Below, piece after piece: positions 32,685-45,742 of a DNA stretch of 64,000 bases; the first letter of the stretch is position 1, and each line of letters begins with the position of its first letter. The stretch covers positions 248,001 through 312,000 of the forward strand of contig CM074142.1 of the NCBI GenBank assembly GCA_037178625.1, in the 5' to 3' direction. Made by a program: the position numbers and the translations under genes. Below the pieces are notes generated by a model. The model searched no databases, was not told where the DNA came from, and saw only the letters and a program-made list of their open reading frames with translations. The stretch comes from Skeletonema tropicum. Lineage: Eukaryota > Bacillariophyta > Thalassiosirophyceae > Thalassiosirales > Thalassiosiraceae.

Positions 32685-35600
32685 TTACATAATAGATTGC
32701 TGCTGCTGTGACCTACTCATTGCCACTGCCTTTTCAGCATTATCCAACGCCTCCTTCAAACTCACACTCAACAATGGATCCAACTTGAGCATTTCAGCTG
32801 TCATATTCGCCGCATCTCCAAGTGGACCATCGCCAACAACTTGACGTGTTGCACCGCATGCTGCCTCAACCAATGCTTCTGTGCTGATATTTCCACGTGA
32901 TTCTACATCAAGTAACTGGCGTGTGAATTCAACAATATCTGCCCCTGCCACACGTGCCAATGTTGGGCTACGGCAGATTGCGGAACACAATGAGAGCGCG
33001 GCGCCCTTTTGATCAATGAACCTGATTGTTTGTGCCTTCTTGCTGATCATGGTGGCCAATGAGACTGATGTGACTACTCCCAACCAGGTCTTGACAAGTG
33101 CGGCAACCTTCACGTCTTGTTGTTGTTGTTGTTGGGAAGGATCTACATTAGGTTGTGTGAAGATCTCGTCGAAGGAATTAGGATTGATCCATACCATCCT
33201 TCCAAATGCTGACAGTGCAACTTCCAATAGAGGTATAGTCACAGATAGACGCTGTCCGTCTTCGCCGCCGCTACAAATGAAAGACATTACCTTGCTAATT
33301 GCTGGAGATGATATTGAAAATCCGAGATCTGGAAATACTTGCATTAATATATCAGCGAAACCCAGCGCTGCAATGGCATCTCGCATTGTGCCAACATCTG
33401 TTTCTTTGGAGCTGCCACCAACACTATTGCCACTATCGTCTTCCATCTCATCACCGCTTGCCTTTGCCTTGACATGGACACGTGATGTCAGCGTCACAAG
33501 CATTTCGCGCAAGAATTCTCCTAGTGGTTCAACAACTTGTTTCCCAAGTAGAATGGAATTGAATTGTAACACTTTCAAACTCAAGTGGGGTTCCAGACCA
33601 GAGCGTAGAATCATCTCTAATCGAGGGAGCATGCTCGTCAACTTTGATCCCATTGTAGCAACTCTTGACGACAACAATGTGACCAGCCATAGTCTTAATC
33701 CATCCTCCAACAGCGTTTCAGCACGGTTCACGACGCTGATGTCGGTACAATAATCAAGAAGTGGAAATAGCACGGCTTGAACATGGCTATTTTCAACTGT
33801 TGAGTATCCCATCTTCATTATTAGATGGGTCAGAACTGACAAGAGACAGCTATGGATAGGGACAGAATCTCCAGCTCTTTCCCACAATGGCGGCAATTGC
33901 TCTGCTATTGCTTGCAGGACAGGCTCCAAATACACTCCGTTTGCTTCGACCAAGGCACTGACACACATTAGAATTACTCTCAAGCACTCCTCGGAGTCAG
34001 CTCGATTCGCCAAGGCAAATGCATTACCCAATGCAAACACAGAATGGCTTCGTACGGCGAGTAGTTGCGGACTATCCTCCCCAGATTCTCTCTCCTGGAC
34101 AGACAGGATGGCTAAATGGTCAATGCATCGTGATGCACAAAGAGCAGTCACCAAATCCGGAGCAGCCATCAACTTGGCTATAGACTGAAATGCAGCATCG
34201 AATTCTTCTCCTTTCAATGATCGAGCATATGCTTGAGTAAGTGTCACCGCCCGAGCCTGCATCGCTCTCATTGCCACAGGATTATTTTCAGCCAACTCTG
34301 TTTGTAAGATGGGTAACAACTCTGCCTGAAACCAGTCTGAGAAATTCAGCCTTCGTTTTCCTTTTGCAACCATTGAATTATGACATAATTCCAGTGCACG
34401 ATAACATGCTTCTCGACTAAGCATGGAATTGACATCATTTTGGGGGAGCTGTTGGAAGACTCGTTGTGTCAAATCCAATAGTGTCTTGGCAACTCTGTCC
34501 GTTTCTACATTCATTAGAGTCATGAGCAAAGCTCCACCACAGTGCCTTGGACTTGCTGCATCAAGTATTGCCTCCTCTGCCAAATCAGTCTCGTAGCGAC
34601 CCTCTGGGTCTGATTCCCACTCTTCTACTTCTTCGGGATGCAACATGAGAAATTTGCCAACGATGCACTCAATGAGACGTTCGATTGTACCCTCCGCAAG
34701 AAGTGCAGTAACTGTCTCCCTCGCTGCAATTACTGCCGGGTCGTTATTGGGGTTTGAACCATCACCGAGTTCATCGTTACTGCACCACCACCACCACCCT
34801 TGCGCCCCATGAGCATGGACAAAACAGCATTCTTACCCCCCAAACGATCCTTCCTTCTCTCATCATATAACGGACACTGGAGCACCATTTGAATAAACGA
34901 CGTCATAATTATCAATCGTTTCACAGGCATAGATTGCAACACCCCCTCTTCCAACATTAATATCGGTTCCACGACACTTGGTAGCACAGTCGGGATTTGA
35001 GTCGCAAATAGTTGTGGTTGATACTTCATCGAATTGATGCAGCATGCCAATGTGGCACGATAGAGTTTATCCATTTGAATCGTCATTTCTTGCTGAATGG
35101 ATGATACCCCCAGTAAGGAGGATGGTATCGCGACTAAGGGGTAGGGTTTCACCGCCTGAAAAATTTGTGTAACATTGTCCAATAATGATCGTATGGCTGG
35201 AACATCTTGGATCGGAATGGAGTTGTTCCACTTCCAACATGGGGATGAGTTCTGTCATGCATTTGGTATATTGAGTTGCCAATTTGCATTCCGTTTGCCA
35301 TGACGTGTAAGCATCCTCCTCCTGTCCTACTCCACTACTACTACTACTACTACTACTGCTACCGCCAGTTACGGCAAACTGGGCATGTTGAATAATCCCC
35401 TCAGCCAACCCATCGAATATATTACACGCCATTCGATGCACCTCCTTCCGTTCATGGACAGCCTTGCCAATCATGGATTCTAAATGACGCATATCCATCA
35501 AGGGATGCTGTTGCGGTGGTGGTTGCTGCCCCACCCTCCTCCCTCCACCAACACCACCTCTTCTTCCTCCTCCTCCTCCCTTTGAAACCACAATCTTACG

Positions 35601-36465
35601 ATGACGTATAGATGACAAACACATACGCAATGCTTGAATAGCTCGAACTCGAATAATACTACCACCACCACCACCACCACCACCACTACTACTTCCATTC
35701 TTGACAACCTAGCATCAATTCCTCCAACAAACTCGGCCAACCAACTGGAAAATCAAATAGGGCAATATTACTCAATGCCAATTGCAATTGCAACATTACT
35801 GTTGCATCATTATTATTACTAGTATTACGTACTCCACGGAGAAAGAGTATTTTGGGCAATGTTTGTCGAATGATGGTTCGTTCTTGTGTGAGTTGCTCGA
35901 TAAAGCGCAAGGTGCGAGTCACATCATCATCATCATCATTATGATGATAAATATGATCATTGCTTGATGATGATACTGCTGCTGCTCCAGTGAGTTGTTG
36001 CTGTTGTTGTTGCTGTTGATGATGCTCCTCCAACAAAGTGTCAACTGGCACCGAAAAAGCCTTGGGGATACAATTCTTGAATAGAATTGCTGCCATTAAT
36101 CGTGATGATTCCTCCACTACTACGTCCACTGTCACCCCTCCTGCTCCTGTACCTGTAATACTACTAGCACTAGCACTAGCATTCTGTGTAGATTCCCAGT
36201 CAATAATGTAAAGTAAAGTGGTGAGATAATGACAAGTGTGATGATGATGGAGGTAACTGTCGGACCATTGTTGCAATAATTGTTCGGAGGGGTGGCGGAT
36301 GTGATGGAGGGGGGAGGAGGAGTTTTGGATTGCAGTTAGTACCGAGTCGACAGTAGCTGCTGGTGGTGGAGGAGGTGATTGTTGAGATGATGCTGTCGAT
36401 GTCGAGCTGAGATGATTGGCGGGTGCGCCGAGAGATATGGTTGGAAAGGTGGACGGTGGAAACAT
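32685..36465 (-). CDS. IPO11: importin-beta family karyopherin, importin-11-like
   Basis: Nuclear transport receptor. The N-terminal block (start ATG at 36465) has an importin-beta N-terminal domain pattern: SEQLLQQWSDSY, SSRLMAAILFKNCIPKAF, TLPKILFLRG, LALSNIALFDFPVGWPSLLEEL. Downstream come HEAT-like repeats (VRAIQALRMCLSSIRHRKIV, DVPAIRSLLDN, VTALLAEGTIERLIECIVGKF) and LHPEEVEEWESDPEGRY, characteristic of importin-11/Kap120. The last 653 codons are uninterrupted. Frame changes occur near 35695 (extra T before a GGT run), near 35205 (CTC(C)ATTCCG) and near 34775 (beside another GGT run), all repaired by about one base. Poly-Gln and poly-Gly microsatellites (about 36005, 35660, 34790) interrupt the N-terminal half. 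With sequence errors removed it would encode about 1,250 residues. Confidence 0.8.
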
Positions 36466-38203
36466 CCTAAATTATTGTGATAGAGAGCAGAGAGCAGAGG
36501 TTAGTGGCGTGAACGAGCAGCACGAATATCATACTATTATATTCAAGTATCAAATGTTTTCGGCAAGCCCTGATATTCATATGATATCTGATATTATATG
36601 CACATTCCTTGTACCTGCTCTGAGCGGTGTTCATGCATACATGCACATTACTTAATGCATCATCAACAATACGCACGCAAAGGAGCTCTCCGCCGCACAG
36701 CGATGATGTACTATTTTCCGAATAGAGCGAGCGAGGAAGATTGCATCGATCAGCTGACTACTAACTAGAAGTATCTTGATCGTCTCGGTAGCTAGGTGTT
36801 CAGTTTCACAAATCACATGATGTGCACATCGTTACAATATTATTTCATGCGCTGCGCTGGTGGTCGTCCGTCAAGAAGGCTGTCCGGTCCCGCCGACAAT
36901 GACAAGCTGGCTACTTATTGCTTGCGCTACATTAACATTATACACTTACCTCAAGATTTTCATTGATCTATCGCTCGTCTATTAATTATGGTTGAGTATT
37001 GTACAGGCTGCTGTACTTGTGCTGTGAAGTAGTACGAAGCACGAAGCACATAGGTACAGAGAAGATCTTCTTCGAGAAGTTGGGGAAAGTGAGGCGCGCT
37101 CAAAATGAGATGTCCGTCTAAAATCGTATCATGGGCTGTGGGCCGCTTTCTGAGTACTCCTATTGAGTATCTGCAAAGCGGCACCCATCTTTCAATTTTT
37201 GAATCAACACAGCTCAGCAAAAAAATACTTATCCAGCTCAATATGTAGCAGCCAAAAAAAATGACCATGACCAATACTCTCTTGTGTACTACGCGGCCAA
37301 TGAAGGCAATAAGTAGCGTTTTGGAAAGCTATAATCGAGCTCTATCGATTAGATGTGTAATGAGCCTGTTTGGACGGCTTTTTACAGATCGTCTCGGTCA
37401 AAAGCAGGTGTAGAAAGCAATCATCACGGCCAGATCCACCGCCGCAGCCAGAATTTCACATGAAACGTCAGATTTTGAGCAAAATACAATATACAATGTA
37501 CAACTTGACAACCAATCGAAAGCTCTCTTCAAGCTGAATCGATATTTACCATCATTGCTATCAAAAATCACAACCACTGCTCGGCCGGGGGCCCTCGCGA
37601 AAGAACGACCGCCTTAATCCACCTCACTGCTCGGCCGAGGGCCTCGCAAAAATTGACAACTTAATTCAGAATTCAGAATCATCTATAGATTGGCTTGCAT
37701 GTCGAAAATCCAAAAAAGCGACCACTCTAGAGGAACTTGGCACTAATAACCACTGCTCGGACTCGCTGCGTTCTGCGCTCACCCTCGCAAATACAGTCCT
37801 CCTAGATCAGTGCCATCAATGAATTTCAGGTGCAGTAAGATCCAAGACGCTTCGCTGAAGAACGAAGCAACAATCAGTACCGTCCATGACTTGTTGGCAC
37901 GAGTACCGTTGTGATACGTCCATTCCCAACATAACTTCCACTTGCCTCGACTACGCTTGGCCAATAATATCACGCAACAACAACAATCAACATTGCCAGG
38001 AGGAGCAGGCACCAACCACTGCTGCATCATCATCTTCTATATCCATGATGAGATTTTAAACCGCAAAAAAATTTTAGAAGTTCTCGAGTGTCCCAAAATG
38101 GGACGCTCGGTGAATAATTGCTGTAATGACCCAAAAAAGTTTACAGACGCCTTCTATACACTCTTGTGATCAATACCATGTGCTTAGGTTGTTCAATTTT
38201 GTC
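36466..38203. other. intergenic with small dispersed repeats, no gene seen
   Basis: 37128-37195 forms a hairpin (GCCGCTTTGCAGATACTCAA core) that recurs in inverse orientation at 14778-14850. The phrase CCACTGCTCGG recurs at about 37572, 37624 and 37750. No gene. Confidence 0.5.
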
Positions 38204-38211
38204 ATTGGTAG

Positions 38212-38959
38212 TAGCCATCAGGGGAAAAAGCGCCTCTGGCGCTCAATTCGGCCTGTTTTTAAGCGCATTTAAGCGCCTGCGTAGCCCTGGTACAAAATCC
38301 TACGGGCTTTCTCGTAGCAGTAGGAATTGACACGTCATCAAAGAACAGCCATCCGGATGGTGCCACGTCATGATATGACAGTCATTTGAATGGTGTTTGA
38401 GTGGTGCCACGTCATGATGTGACACAATTCAGCACAAAGTCCGACCCGATCGAATGAGGAATGGAGCAAAAGGTCTGTAGAAGATGCTTGACATTTGACA
38501 TTTCACCTCGTGCCATTACTCTCCACCGATGGCAATACTGTCGTCATTGATTTTGAACAGGATAAACGAAACTCAGTATAGTATCATCATGTCAAAGAGT
38601 CTTCCTTCTTCGGACGTTAGCAATGCAAAGCCTTCGTCTCCCTCAGTTGCAACAAAAAATGTCTGCTTGCATGGAAGTCGATGACACTGTCGCGAGTTAA
38701 ATGTTACTGTTTGTTATGTAAAAGTATACATATATGGTAAATATATTTTGTTGCAATCCAGTGCGTTGTCATCTATGATATATTTATGAGCGACATTGCG
38801 TTGCCTACTTAGGTACTTGTGCCAGGCAAGAACTCCACTTCTTCTCTTCCAGGAGAAGCGGGGAAGCTAGAAAAAGCTCACTTTTAAGCGGTAAAGTTGC
38901 GCTTAAGTGAAAAGGCTCAAATGGGGCCGATTTTAAGCCGCTTTTTCCCCTGATGGCTA
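38212..38959. mobile_element. non-autonomous hAT element
   Basis: 748 bp with 21-bp perfect TIRs (TAGCCATCAGGGGAAAAAGC...) and a perfect 8-bp target duplication ATTGGTAG at 38204-38211 and 38960-38967. Subterminal AAGCG/CGCTT motifs recur near both ends, as in hAT elements. No transposase. Confidence 0.92.
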
Positions 38960-39377
38960 ATTGGTAGTCTCTCTAGAGGCACCGTTATTAGTAGATACAA
39001 TTTTCGTGGATTTTTAGAGGAAAAATGAGAATTTTGAATACATATAAAATGGGCATTCTATGGAGCTCGACAGCCCGAAAATGCTTCCATTGCACGTCTA
39101 CACCTTCACTACAATGAGTGGGGGGTATGGAGGACGAGTTCGTCACTGTGTAATGGCTGGATACTTTGCTCTATGTAATGAATATTTATGTTCATGTGAT
39201 ATGTATCTATTCTCGTGTATCTCTTGTCCCGGTCCCACCCGTGAACTTCTCATGCTGCTTCACTTCCCATTATCGTATTATTATTGTATCATTTGCTCAC
39301 GTAACGATGGCTTCTCTTGCAGCCATTGTGTTGATCATTTTCGTCATCGCTACCTGAGGAACTCGCTATCTGACTCG

Positions 39378-40340
39378 CTATGTATCCGACAGGACATCTT
39401 CTTCTTCGCTTTCACCTACGCTATTGTCTTCGTCCTTCCCTTCTTTGATTGTCTTCAACTTGCCCTTCTTCCTGATTGTCTTCAACTTCAACTTGCCCTT
39501 CTTCTTCTCCTTCTTCTTCATTCCCTTCTTCTTTGCGTTTGCTTCCGATCTATTCCCTCTAGCCATCGCAAGTATCTGATGTTTGTTGCTTTCGGTATAG
39601 GTTTCCCATGCTTCACGATGTAAAGCATGATAGCAAGTCCACTGGCAAACGTCAGTCTCGTGGACCAAGTCTGAACTCCTTCTTACCCGACGCAAAGCAC
39701 CAGTCTTCCGATTTAGGATTGGTGTTTTGACTGAAAAGTTCTTTGGTTGTTTCTTGTTATTCTTCTTCGCAGATGGTGCAGAGAAGCAGCAAAACCGGCG
39801 GCATCCAAGACACATGTAGTCAGTCCTCTTGCCGCAGTGCTCACATGTGCGTCGAGTGCGTTCACCTGTCTTCTTCTGCTTCTTTTTCCTCCTCTTCTTC
39901 TGCCCGTCGACCACTACACCAATAGACTCTACCTTGGCCAAGTAGATTCCTAAACATTGCTTGCATCGATCTACATGAGTTTGCACTGGTTTCTGCTTAC
40001 TTGTCCTTGGTGTTTGTCCAGACACAACTGCAGGCGCAGGCAACCCAGGAGCTTGGGGTGTCCTCTGCTTTGCTGTACTGCGACTGCGAGGCCTTCTCTC
40101 CAGGTCATGAACAGGTGCCACAGTCTGCTGCGGCAAAAGTGTAAATGGCTCCATTGGAAGCGGTGTTTCCGTACTCTCTACTCCAGTGGTACAAGCTGCA
40201 GCGTCAAGGAGTGTCTGGCCCGTATGGGCCTTGACGACATCCAACAGCATATCGATCGCCAAGTCGATAGAATCATCAAAGGCAGCGCGCTTGTTGTTAG
40301 CATTCCTACAATGAGCCAACGTTGGATACGGAAAGTCCAT
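39378..40340 (-). CDS. zinc-ribbon, Lys-rich C-terminal protein of a mobile element (piggyBac-related?)
   Basis: 320-residue ORF (ATG at 40340). It begins with HCRNANNKRAAFDDSIDLAI, followed by a Pro-rich linker and then Cys/His pairs (CKQC, CEHCGKRTDYMCLGCRRFCC, CQWTCYHALH) spaced like the C-terminal zinc ribbon seen in piggyBac-type transposases. It ends in long Lys runs and an acidic tail. Upstream fragments on the same strand (40419-41668) carry a PD-(D/E)XK-like signature. The combination suggests one broken mobile-element polyprotein, but the family is not identified. Confidence 0.45.
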   Translation of the reverse strand: MDFPYPTLAHCRNANNKRAAFDDSIDLAIDMLLDVVKAHTGQTLLDAAACTTGVESTETPLPMEPFTLLPQQTVAPVHDLERRPRSRSTAKQRTPQAPGLPAPAVVSGQTPRTSKQKPVQTHVDRCKQCLGIYLAKVESIGVVVDGQKKRRKKKQKKTGERTRRTCEHCGKRTDYMCLGCRRFCCFSAPSAKKNNKKQPKNFSVKTPILNRKTGALRRVRRSSDLVHETDVCQWTCYHALHREAWETYTESNKHQILAMARGNRSEANAKKKGMKKKEKKKGKLKLKTIRKKGKLKTIKEGKDEDNSVGESEEEDVLSDT

Positions 40341-40418
40341 TTTTACCGTGCACCACTGATTACCTCGAGGAAAGCGACACCGAAGTACATCAAGAACCGA
40401 GCCACCGTCACATTGTTT

Positions 40419-41668
40419 TCACGTCAACGATGAACTTAGCTGGAAATATGAAGATGTACATGGCCATGAGCGATGTGTCATTGCCAATGAGAAAAATGCA
40501 CCGATCACTTTGGTAGGTAGATGAAGTATTTGCACCCTCTCGTCATCGTCTGGCACACATCTATGGAAAAGTTCCAAATGCGTATCTGAATACTCCACTA
40601 TCATCTCTATACCACGTACGCTGTGTGTGTACCCATATCAACCGGTATGTATCCATATCAACCTCAGTTGAAACGCCCATCCCTCTTCCAGACGCATTCT
40701 CTCTATGAAGAGTCTCAATACGACTTCGTTCCTTTGCAAATGTTCGTGGCGACGCACGGCACTTACACTCGATTGGGACGGCTATCCTTTTATCATCACC
40801 TAAATCCATTATGGTAATTCCATCTGCCGTGTCCCTCAAAAAGAAATGATGTACAGAGCCACGTCGAACGAGTCCTGGAGAGTAGATAGCTTCTAGACTA
40901 TTTTGACCATAAATCCTCTGACAAATATCGAAAGCTTGCTCCATGAATGGCTTCTCGGCGCGGTGACCCAGTGCGGCTTATTTGGCTTGCCCCTCATCAT
41001 TCCCTTTCCGCAGTGGTTTCATAAAAGAGCTTCTTGCAAGTTCAGTGATTGCTGCGTATTCCCCAGTAAAAACATCTTCATCTTGAGCATGGGCATGTAC
41101 ACCATCCACATTCTTCGCTTCGGCTTCGTGCAAAGCACCAGCCAATCTCTGACGCACAGTGTCAACCCTTCCGCTCCAGGAGATGTTAAAGTAAGCCACC
41201 ATGGCTCTGCTGAAACTCCTTCATCTCCTTTAGAGTCATAAACTTGAGACTCGCTGCACCCGGGTACAGTCTACCCAACTGCTGAGTATTTGTCTACGAT
41301 ATTCCGCACTACTCTCAAGCTTGGCTCCCTCTATCTTGCCGATGATTGCAATCATTTCATCGTCAGAAGTATTGTTCCTCAGTGGCAAATGAGGACGTGT
41401 CGACGCATTTGTCTTAACAAAGTCTACTATACGTCTTGCTAAACTTGCACTCGATGAAGAATGTAGCTAAGAAGCAACAGAAGTCATTGTATTCCATGCC
41501 AAGGTGCTCATGGAACTTCAAAAACAACTCGCTCTTACTCCCAAAATGTTTTTGAAACAAATTCTTCACACCTTCTTCAACATGTCCCAGGCGGTCGTTA
41601 AAGTATTTCACCTCCTTCTTAGCCTGCTCATAGCTAGAGTCACTTCCCTCGTTGATAGGGGGGGGCAA
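40419..41668 (-). pseudogene. broken nuclease-bearing part of the same mobile element
   Basis: Three overlapping frames hold related pieces: EYNDFCCFLATFFIECKFSK (about 41430-41490), AYFNISWSGRVDTVRQRLAG (about 41150-41200), and GDDKRIAVPIECKCRASPRTF (about 40740-40800), whose Asp...Glu-Cys-Lys matches a PD-(D/E)XK nuclease active site. A further piece near 40430-40590 reads PDDDERVQILH. Frame changes separate them, so this is a decayed gene. Confidence 0.45.
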
Positions 41669-41822
41669 CCCTTGTGTTTTTGGGAGTCACGAGTTGAGCG
41701 CGCCAAGTTTTTTTTGTCAAACTTTTTGACCATGGCCAAATTTGGCCATCGCCAGTTTGGCGTAAGAATTATTACCCTTTGTCAGCTTAATCTCTTTTAT
41801 TACTTGCTTTCACGCTATGATA

Positions 41823-41867
41823 CTTGACAGACGCATAGACCATACCCCCGTCTATGCGTCTGTCGAG
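41823..41867. repeat. 18-bp hairpin
   Basis: Arms CTTGACAGACGCATAGAC and GTCTATGCGTCTGTCGAG are complementary with one G-T-type mismatch around a 9-base loop. No element ends were found around it. Confidence 0.7.
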
Positions 41868-43895
41868 TTTCGTGGTCTGAAGTGGTATCCCGGTTTAGAT
41901 TAAGCTACAAACCAAGCCATTTTTCTGACAAAACTCCGATTTCAACGCATACATCGTCGTCCCGACGCTATTAATAGACAACTGACATGGTTCATACCAA
42001 GAATATTCACATCCGTCGATAGTATAGACCTAGGTGGATGCTCTGATGCCTCGGTGGTCACTTCAATTGACAGCAACGTCCTCGTCGGCGCCATACCAGC
42101 CTTGTCACGATGAGCCGAACCGGCTCAAAATCTAGGTGGAGAATCACAGTATTGGAATGAACAATGAATATAGATCAATCAGCCTTACAATATGCACTCT
42201 TTATGGGTAATTGGCGTCGGATGATGGCTTGGTTTGGTGGATCTAATGAAGTGGGGTCGTGATAATCAATTATATCATGCAAAATTGTGAGACATCAGCT
42301 CAGCTTAGAAAGCTCTTCATGGCATAATATGGATGCTGAGTGGCGTACCATAACCCAAACAACAGCACCAATCGATGATATTGATCATGTTGGATGTTAC
42401 AGTCGATCAGTGTCCGATACAATCGACGATAACCGCTCAATCATCTCGCTCTACTGTTAGGGCGGCATATAATTATACAACAAAATCACTGCGCCTTTTT
42501 TCGTTTTATGAAAGTGGAGGTCATTCACAGCATTTAAATATAAACAACACCTTCCAATATACTATGTCTAGAGCAGGTCATCTTTATATGCTATATTTAA
42601 CAGAACATGATATGATATGTGTAATCTAAGCCTACCACAGAACATGATTCTCGACTCAACGCATGGAGCCGTACGATGCCAATGTAGGATAATAAGATGG
42701 CTGCAAACCCCATTCAACCATAAAACACCCTTCTATTGGTCACTATCATCGATGTTGCGCAGCAGTTGGGGTTAAATGAGTCGTAAAGTGGACGCTATAT
42801 GCCCAAAACGCTAAAAATCACCTATTTTGATGGCTCAAATTTCACCACACATGAGTATATATTAGAAAGAATCAGCAGTCCACAGCAATACCACGGTGCG
42901 CAAACGTTGCTACAATATATTTGAAACAATATCATGGTGTTTTGGGGTTTGCAAATGCTGATTTATTTTAGATATTGCAGAATATTATGGCAAAATTAAG
43001 TTGTCGATGGTCGAGACGATCGGCACCGGTGACACAATATAACTCGGCCTCCTTTGACGAAACTCACCGAAAGAGTGGCCCGAATTCATCTCAATGGTTA
43101 TTTAAAGGAATATATCCACTGTTTCGGTGCTTAACAGTTTGATACAGGTGGTGATATTGATTATTCACTATCTGGGCGGAAGTCGAGCGGCTCAAAATGT
43201 CTTATTTTTGATATGTGATCGGAAGAAAAACTTGTTGGAGCTGCTGATAAAAGCACAAAATGGCCAGCCATACCATATAGGATGATATGATGGTCTCTAT
43301 TGTAGATGGAATTATGTATACTGCTGTGTAGGAGGTCGATACTGTCAAGTCCGCCAGGTGGGCATGTTGACCTAAAAGAGTGGATGGTGTTTGGCGATAT
43401 ATACTGATTCCTATCGTTTCGCTAACCAGATGGCGCCATATTTGACCATATTTGACTCGACTCAGCTCCAAATCCATTCCCACGATGGCCAAAAGTGCCC
43501 CTATACGGAGGCTGATATCCACACAAGACAAAGATATAACACCACCAAACTTTGGGGATTTCTATTGGGGGTATAGACGAAGGTATTTGATCAATATTTG
43601 ATGGAATATAATAGGTTTGAAATTTGAATATCAGGGGTGTGCACCCCCCTCTAGAGTAGAGATGTAAATGAAGCACTTACCAGCTTACCTCCTTGAATCT
43701 TGAATGAATAAATAAATACAAATGCAAAGTTAATCAGATTATATCTACGTCTACGACATTAATCAGGACCGGCTTGGTTCAACATACGGTCTTTATTTTG
43801 GATTGCCAGACAGCAAGCACTTACCACCTTGAATGCCAATGCCACCTTGAATGAAAGAGAAATGAGATGTGATGAGGTAGGGCATCTGTAATCAT
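41868..43895. other. no gene seen
   Basis: Two kilobases without a supported feature. A short coding trace at 42030-42085 (GGCSDASVVTSIDSN) may be a retroelement remnant. Confidence 0.45.
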
Positions 43896-44484
43896 AGCGC
43901 CGTTTCTAAAAAATAATCAAATAGCGCCGGGTTAATGTACCTAATTCCTACGCACGTAAGATGCCCCTTTCTCACACAACTCTCGCACCTTTCTCACTTT
44001 TGTCAAATGCCCCGCAGCAACTTTGTACCACCATCATTCCACCCGTCTTACATTCCTCTCCGGCACATAAGCGGCACTCCTCAATAGGAAGCGGCACTTC
44101 ACTACCAGAAGCGGTATTCGACTAGCGGTAACGGCAATGCACGACACGTTGCGTCCTTATCATCCTTTCTCATAAGTATTTAACTTCGTCTCAGGTACGA
44201 AGATACGACACCAAAGTTTGCGTACTTTAGTGTATGTACTCATGTAGAGGTAACGTAAGAGATGATAACCCATAATCTTGCTAACACGGTACTGATACTA
44301 TCTGATACTATCGCGAAGACAGTTTTCAATTGCTGTGCGTTTGTGTGTGTTGTGAGTTGGTGATGCGTGGCGGGCAAAAAAATTTTGAGCGGTGAAGCGT
44401 CGAAGTGCGAGAGTTGTGTGAGAAAGGGCCATCTTACGTCCGTAGGAATAAACCGGCGCTATTTGATTATTGAGAAACGGCGCT
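43896..44484. mobile_element. long-TIR (foldback-type) MITE
   Basis: About 90-bp inverted ends beginning AGCGCCGTTTCT, continuing AATCAAATAGCGCCGG and CTCACACAACTCTCGCAC, in 589 bp. The arms differ by a few indels. No clear target duplication. The interior has GCGGCACT repeats and no ORF. Confidence 0.8.
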
Positions 44485-45292
44485 ATACTTATGATTGCTG
44501 AGTCTTATATATGAAGCCTGCGAAGTTGTACAAGTTGGAGAAATTGAATACATTGAGGTATTCGCTGGAGAAGGTCGTGTACTAAGGGAAGTCCAAGATT
44601 ACTGGAGGCTACTTACAACCACCTTCACGCCACCGTCATGGGGCAATCACTTTCAATCATCTACAGCAATATCACAAGATAAGAAGAGGAGAATATCCAG
44701 TGGCACAGACTTGAATCAATAAGTTAGAATTAGAAGTACATACATAGAAGTAGTATAAGATCAGCATTGATAAACGCTGCCAACGCTCAAATAGCTTCTC
44801 TACAATGTCTGTTGGTTGTTCCGAGTTATGTTTTGCAAAGTTATACGATTTAGCATGTCGTTGCGGACGGCAAGAGAATGATATTTTATGGGATGCATCA
44901 TCAGTTTGTTCAATTGCTGAATGCCACATTCTATCGGCACATTCGGGGATCCACCGCCGTAGAAGCCAATGTCTAGATCACGGATTTCCTTAGGTGCCGT
45001 TCGTATCATACCACCCACAGGCATCAACTGATGATACGTCTTTTGTAGACATGTCTGAAGATCTTTGATGGGGGCCGTCTGGCAGCACAGACCGTATGAA
45101 ACTTTGGGCCAAAAACAAGCTGATAGCCATGTCCAGAATTGACGCCGATTCAATCTACTCCCTAGAACTTTTTGTGCACAATCAGATGCTTTCTCGATTA
45201 AAACGTCCAGAGGACCTTTGCACTCCTCAGAACAATTGCACTTGCTGCGGCACGAACCAGACGGGCTTGTTGCCACACCTAGCATAGTCTCC

Positions 45293-45717
45293 TATCACAA
45301 GATGGAAAAGTGAGATGTAGTCATCTGCAATAATAAACAAGCACGGTTATACCACAGATACGGTTACTCACTCAACTATCAAATGTGGGCGTCTGTCTTC
45401 AGTAGACAGATATGTTTACAACCCAACTCGACTAACGAAGTGTACAATATATATAAGCCAAAGGCCAATAAATAACGTAGTAAAGAATTAAATTAAAGAG
45501 AAAAAGAGTGAGCGCTACTAGACGGTAGATCGCCATGGTGATGGAGACAAGCAGCTGTCAAAAAGATCTCTTCAAAAGTGATGACGCGTCGTCAGATACC
45601 GAATACCGATGCATCTGGTGACGAACAGAATTCTCCAAAGAAGACCCACATCCATAAAATAAGATGCATATCCCGAAATAGATCCGATACACAAGCGTAA
45701 TTCGTACTCATGTGACA
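45293..45717 (-). repeat. 3' LTR
   Basis: 425 bp, same sequence as 46649-47073 by eye along the whole length. It lies next to the polypurine tract. Confidence 0.92.
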
Positions 45718-45742
45718 CTCCCCCTGCAATTAGCTTTGGGTA

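Noticed and set aside
33016..33753. 245-codon ORF opposite the importin gene
   Set aside because: The minus frame is 653 codons and carries importin motifs; the plus ORF has no domain and is an antisense shadow.
44495..44722. ORF with YIEVFAGEGRVLREV, like a methyltransferase glycine loop
   Set aside because: Only one short motif in 75 codons next to a MITE; too little to call.
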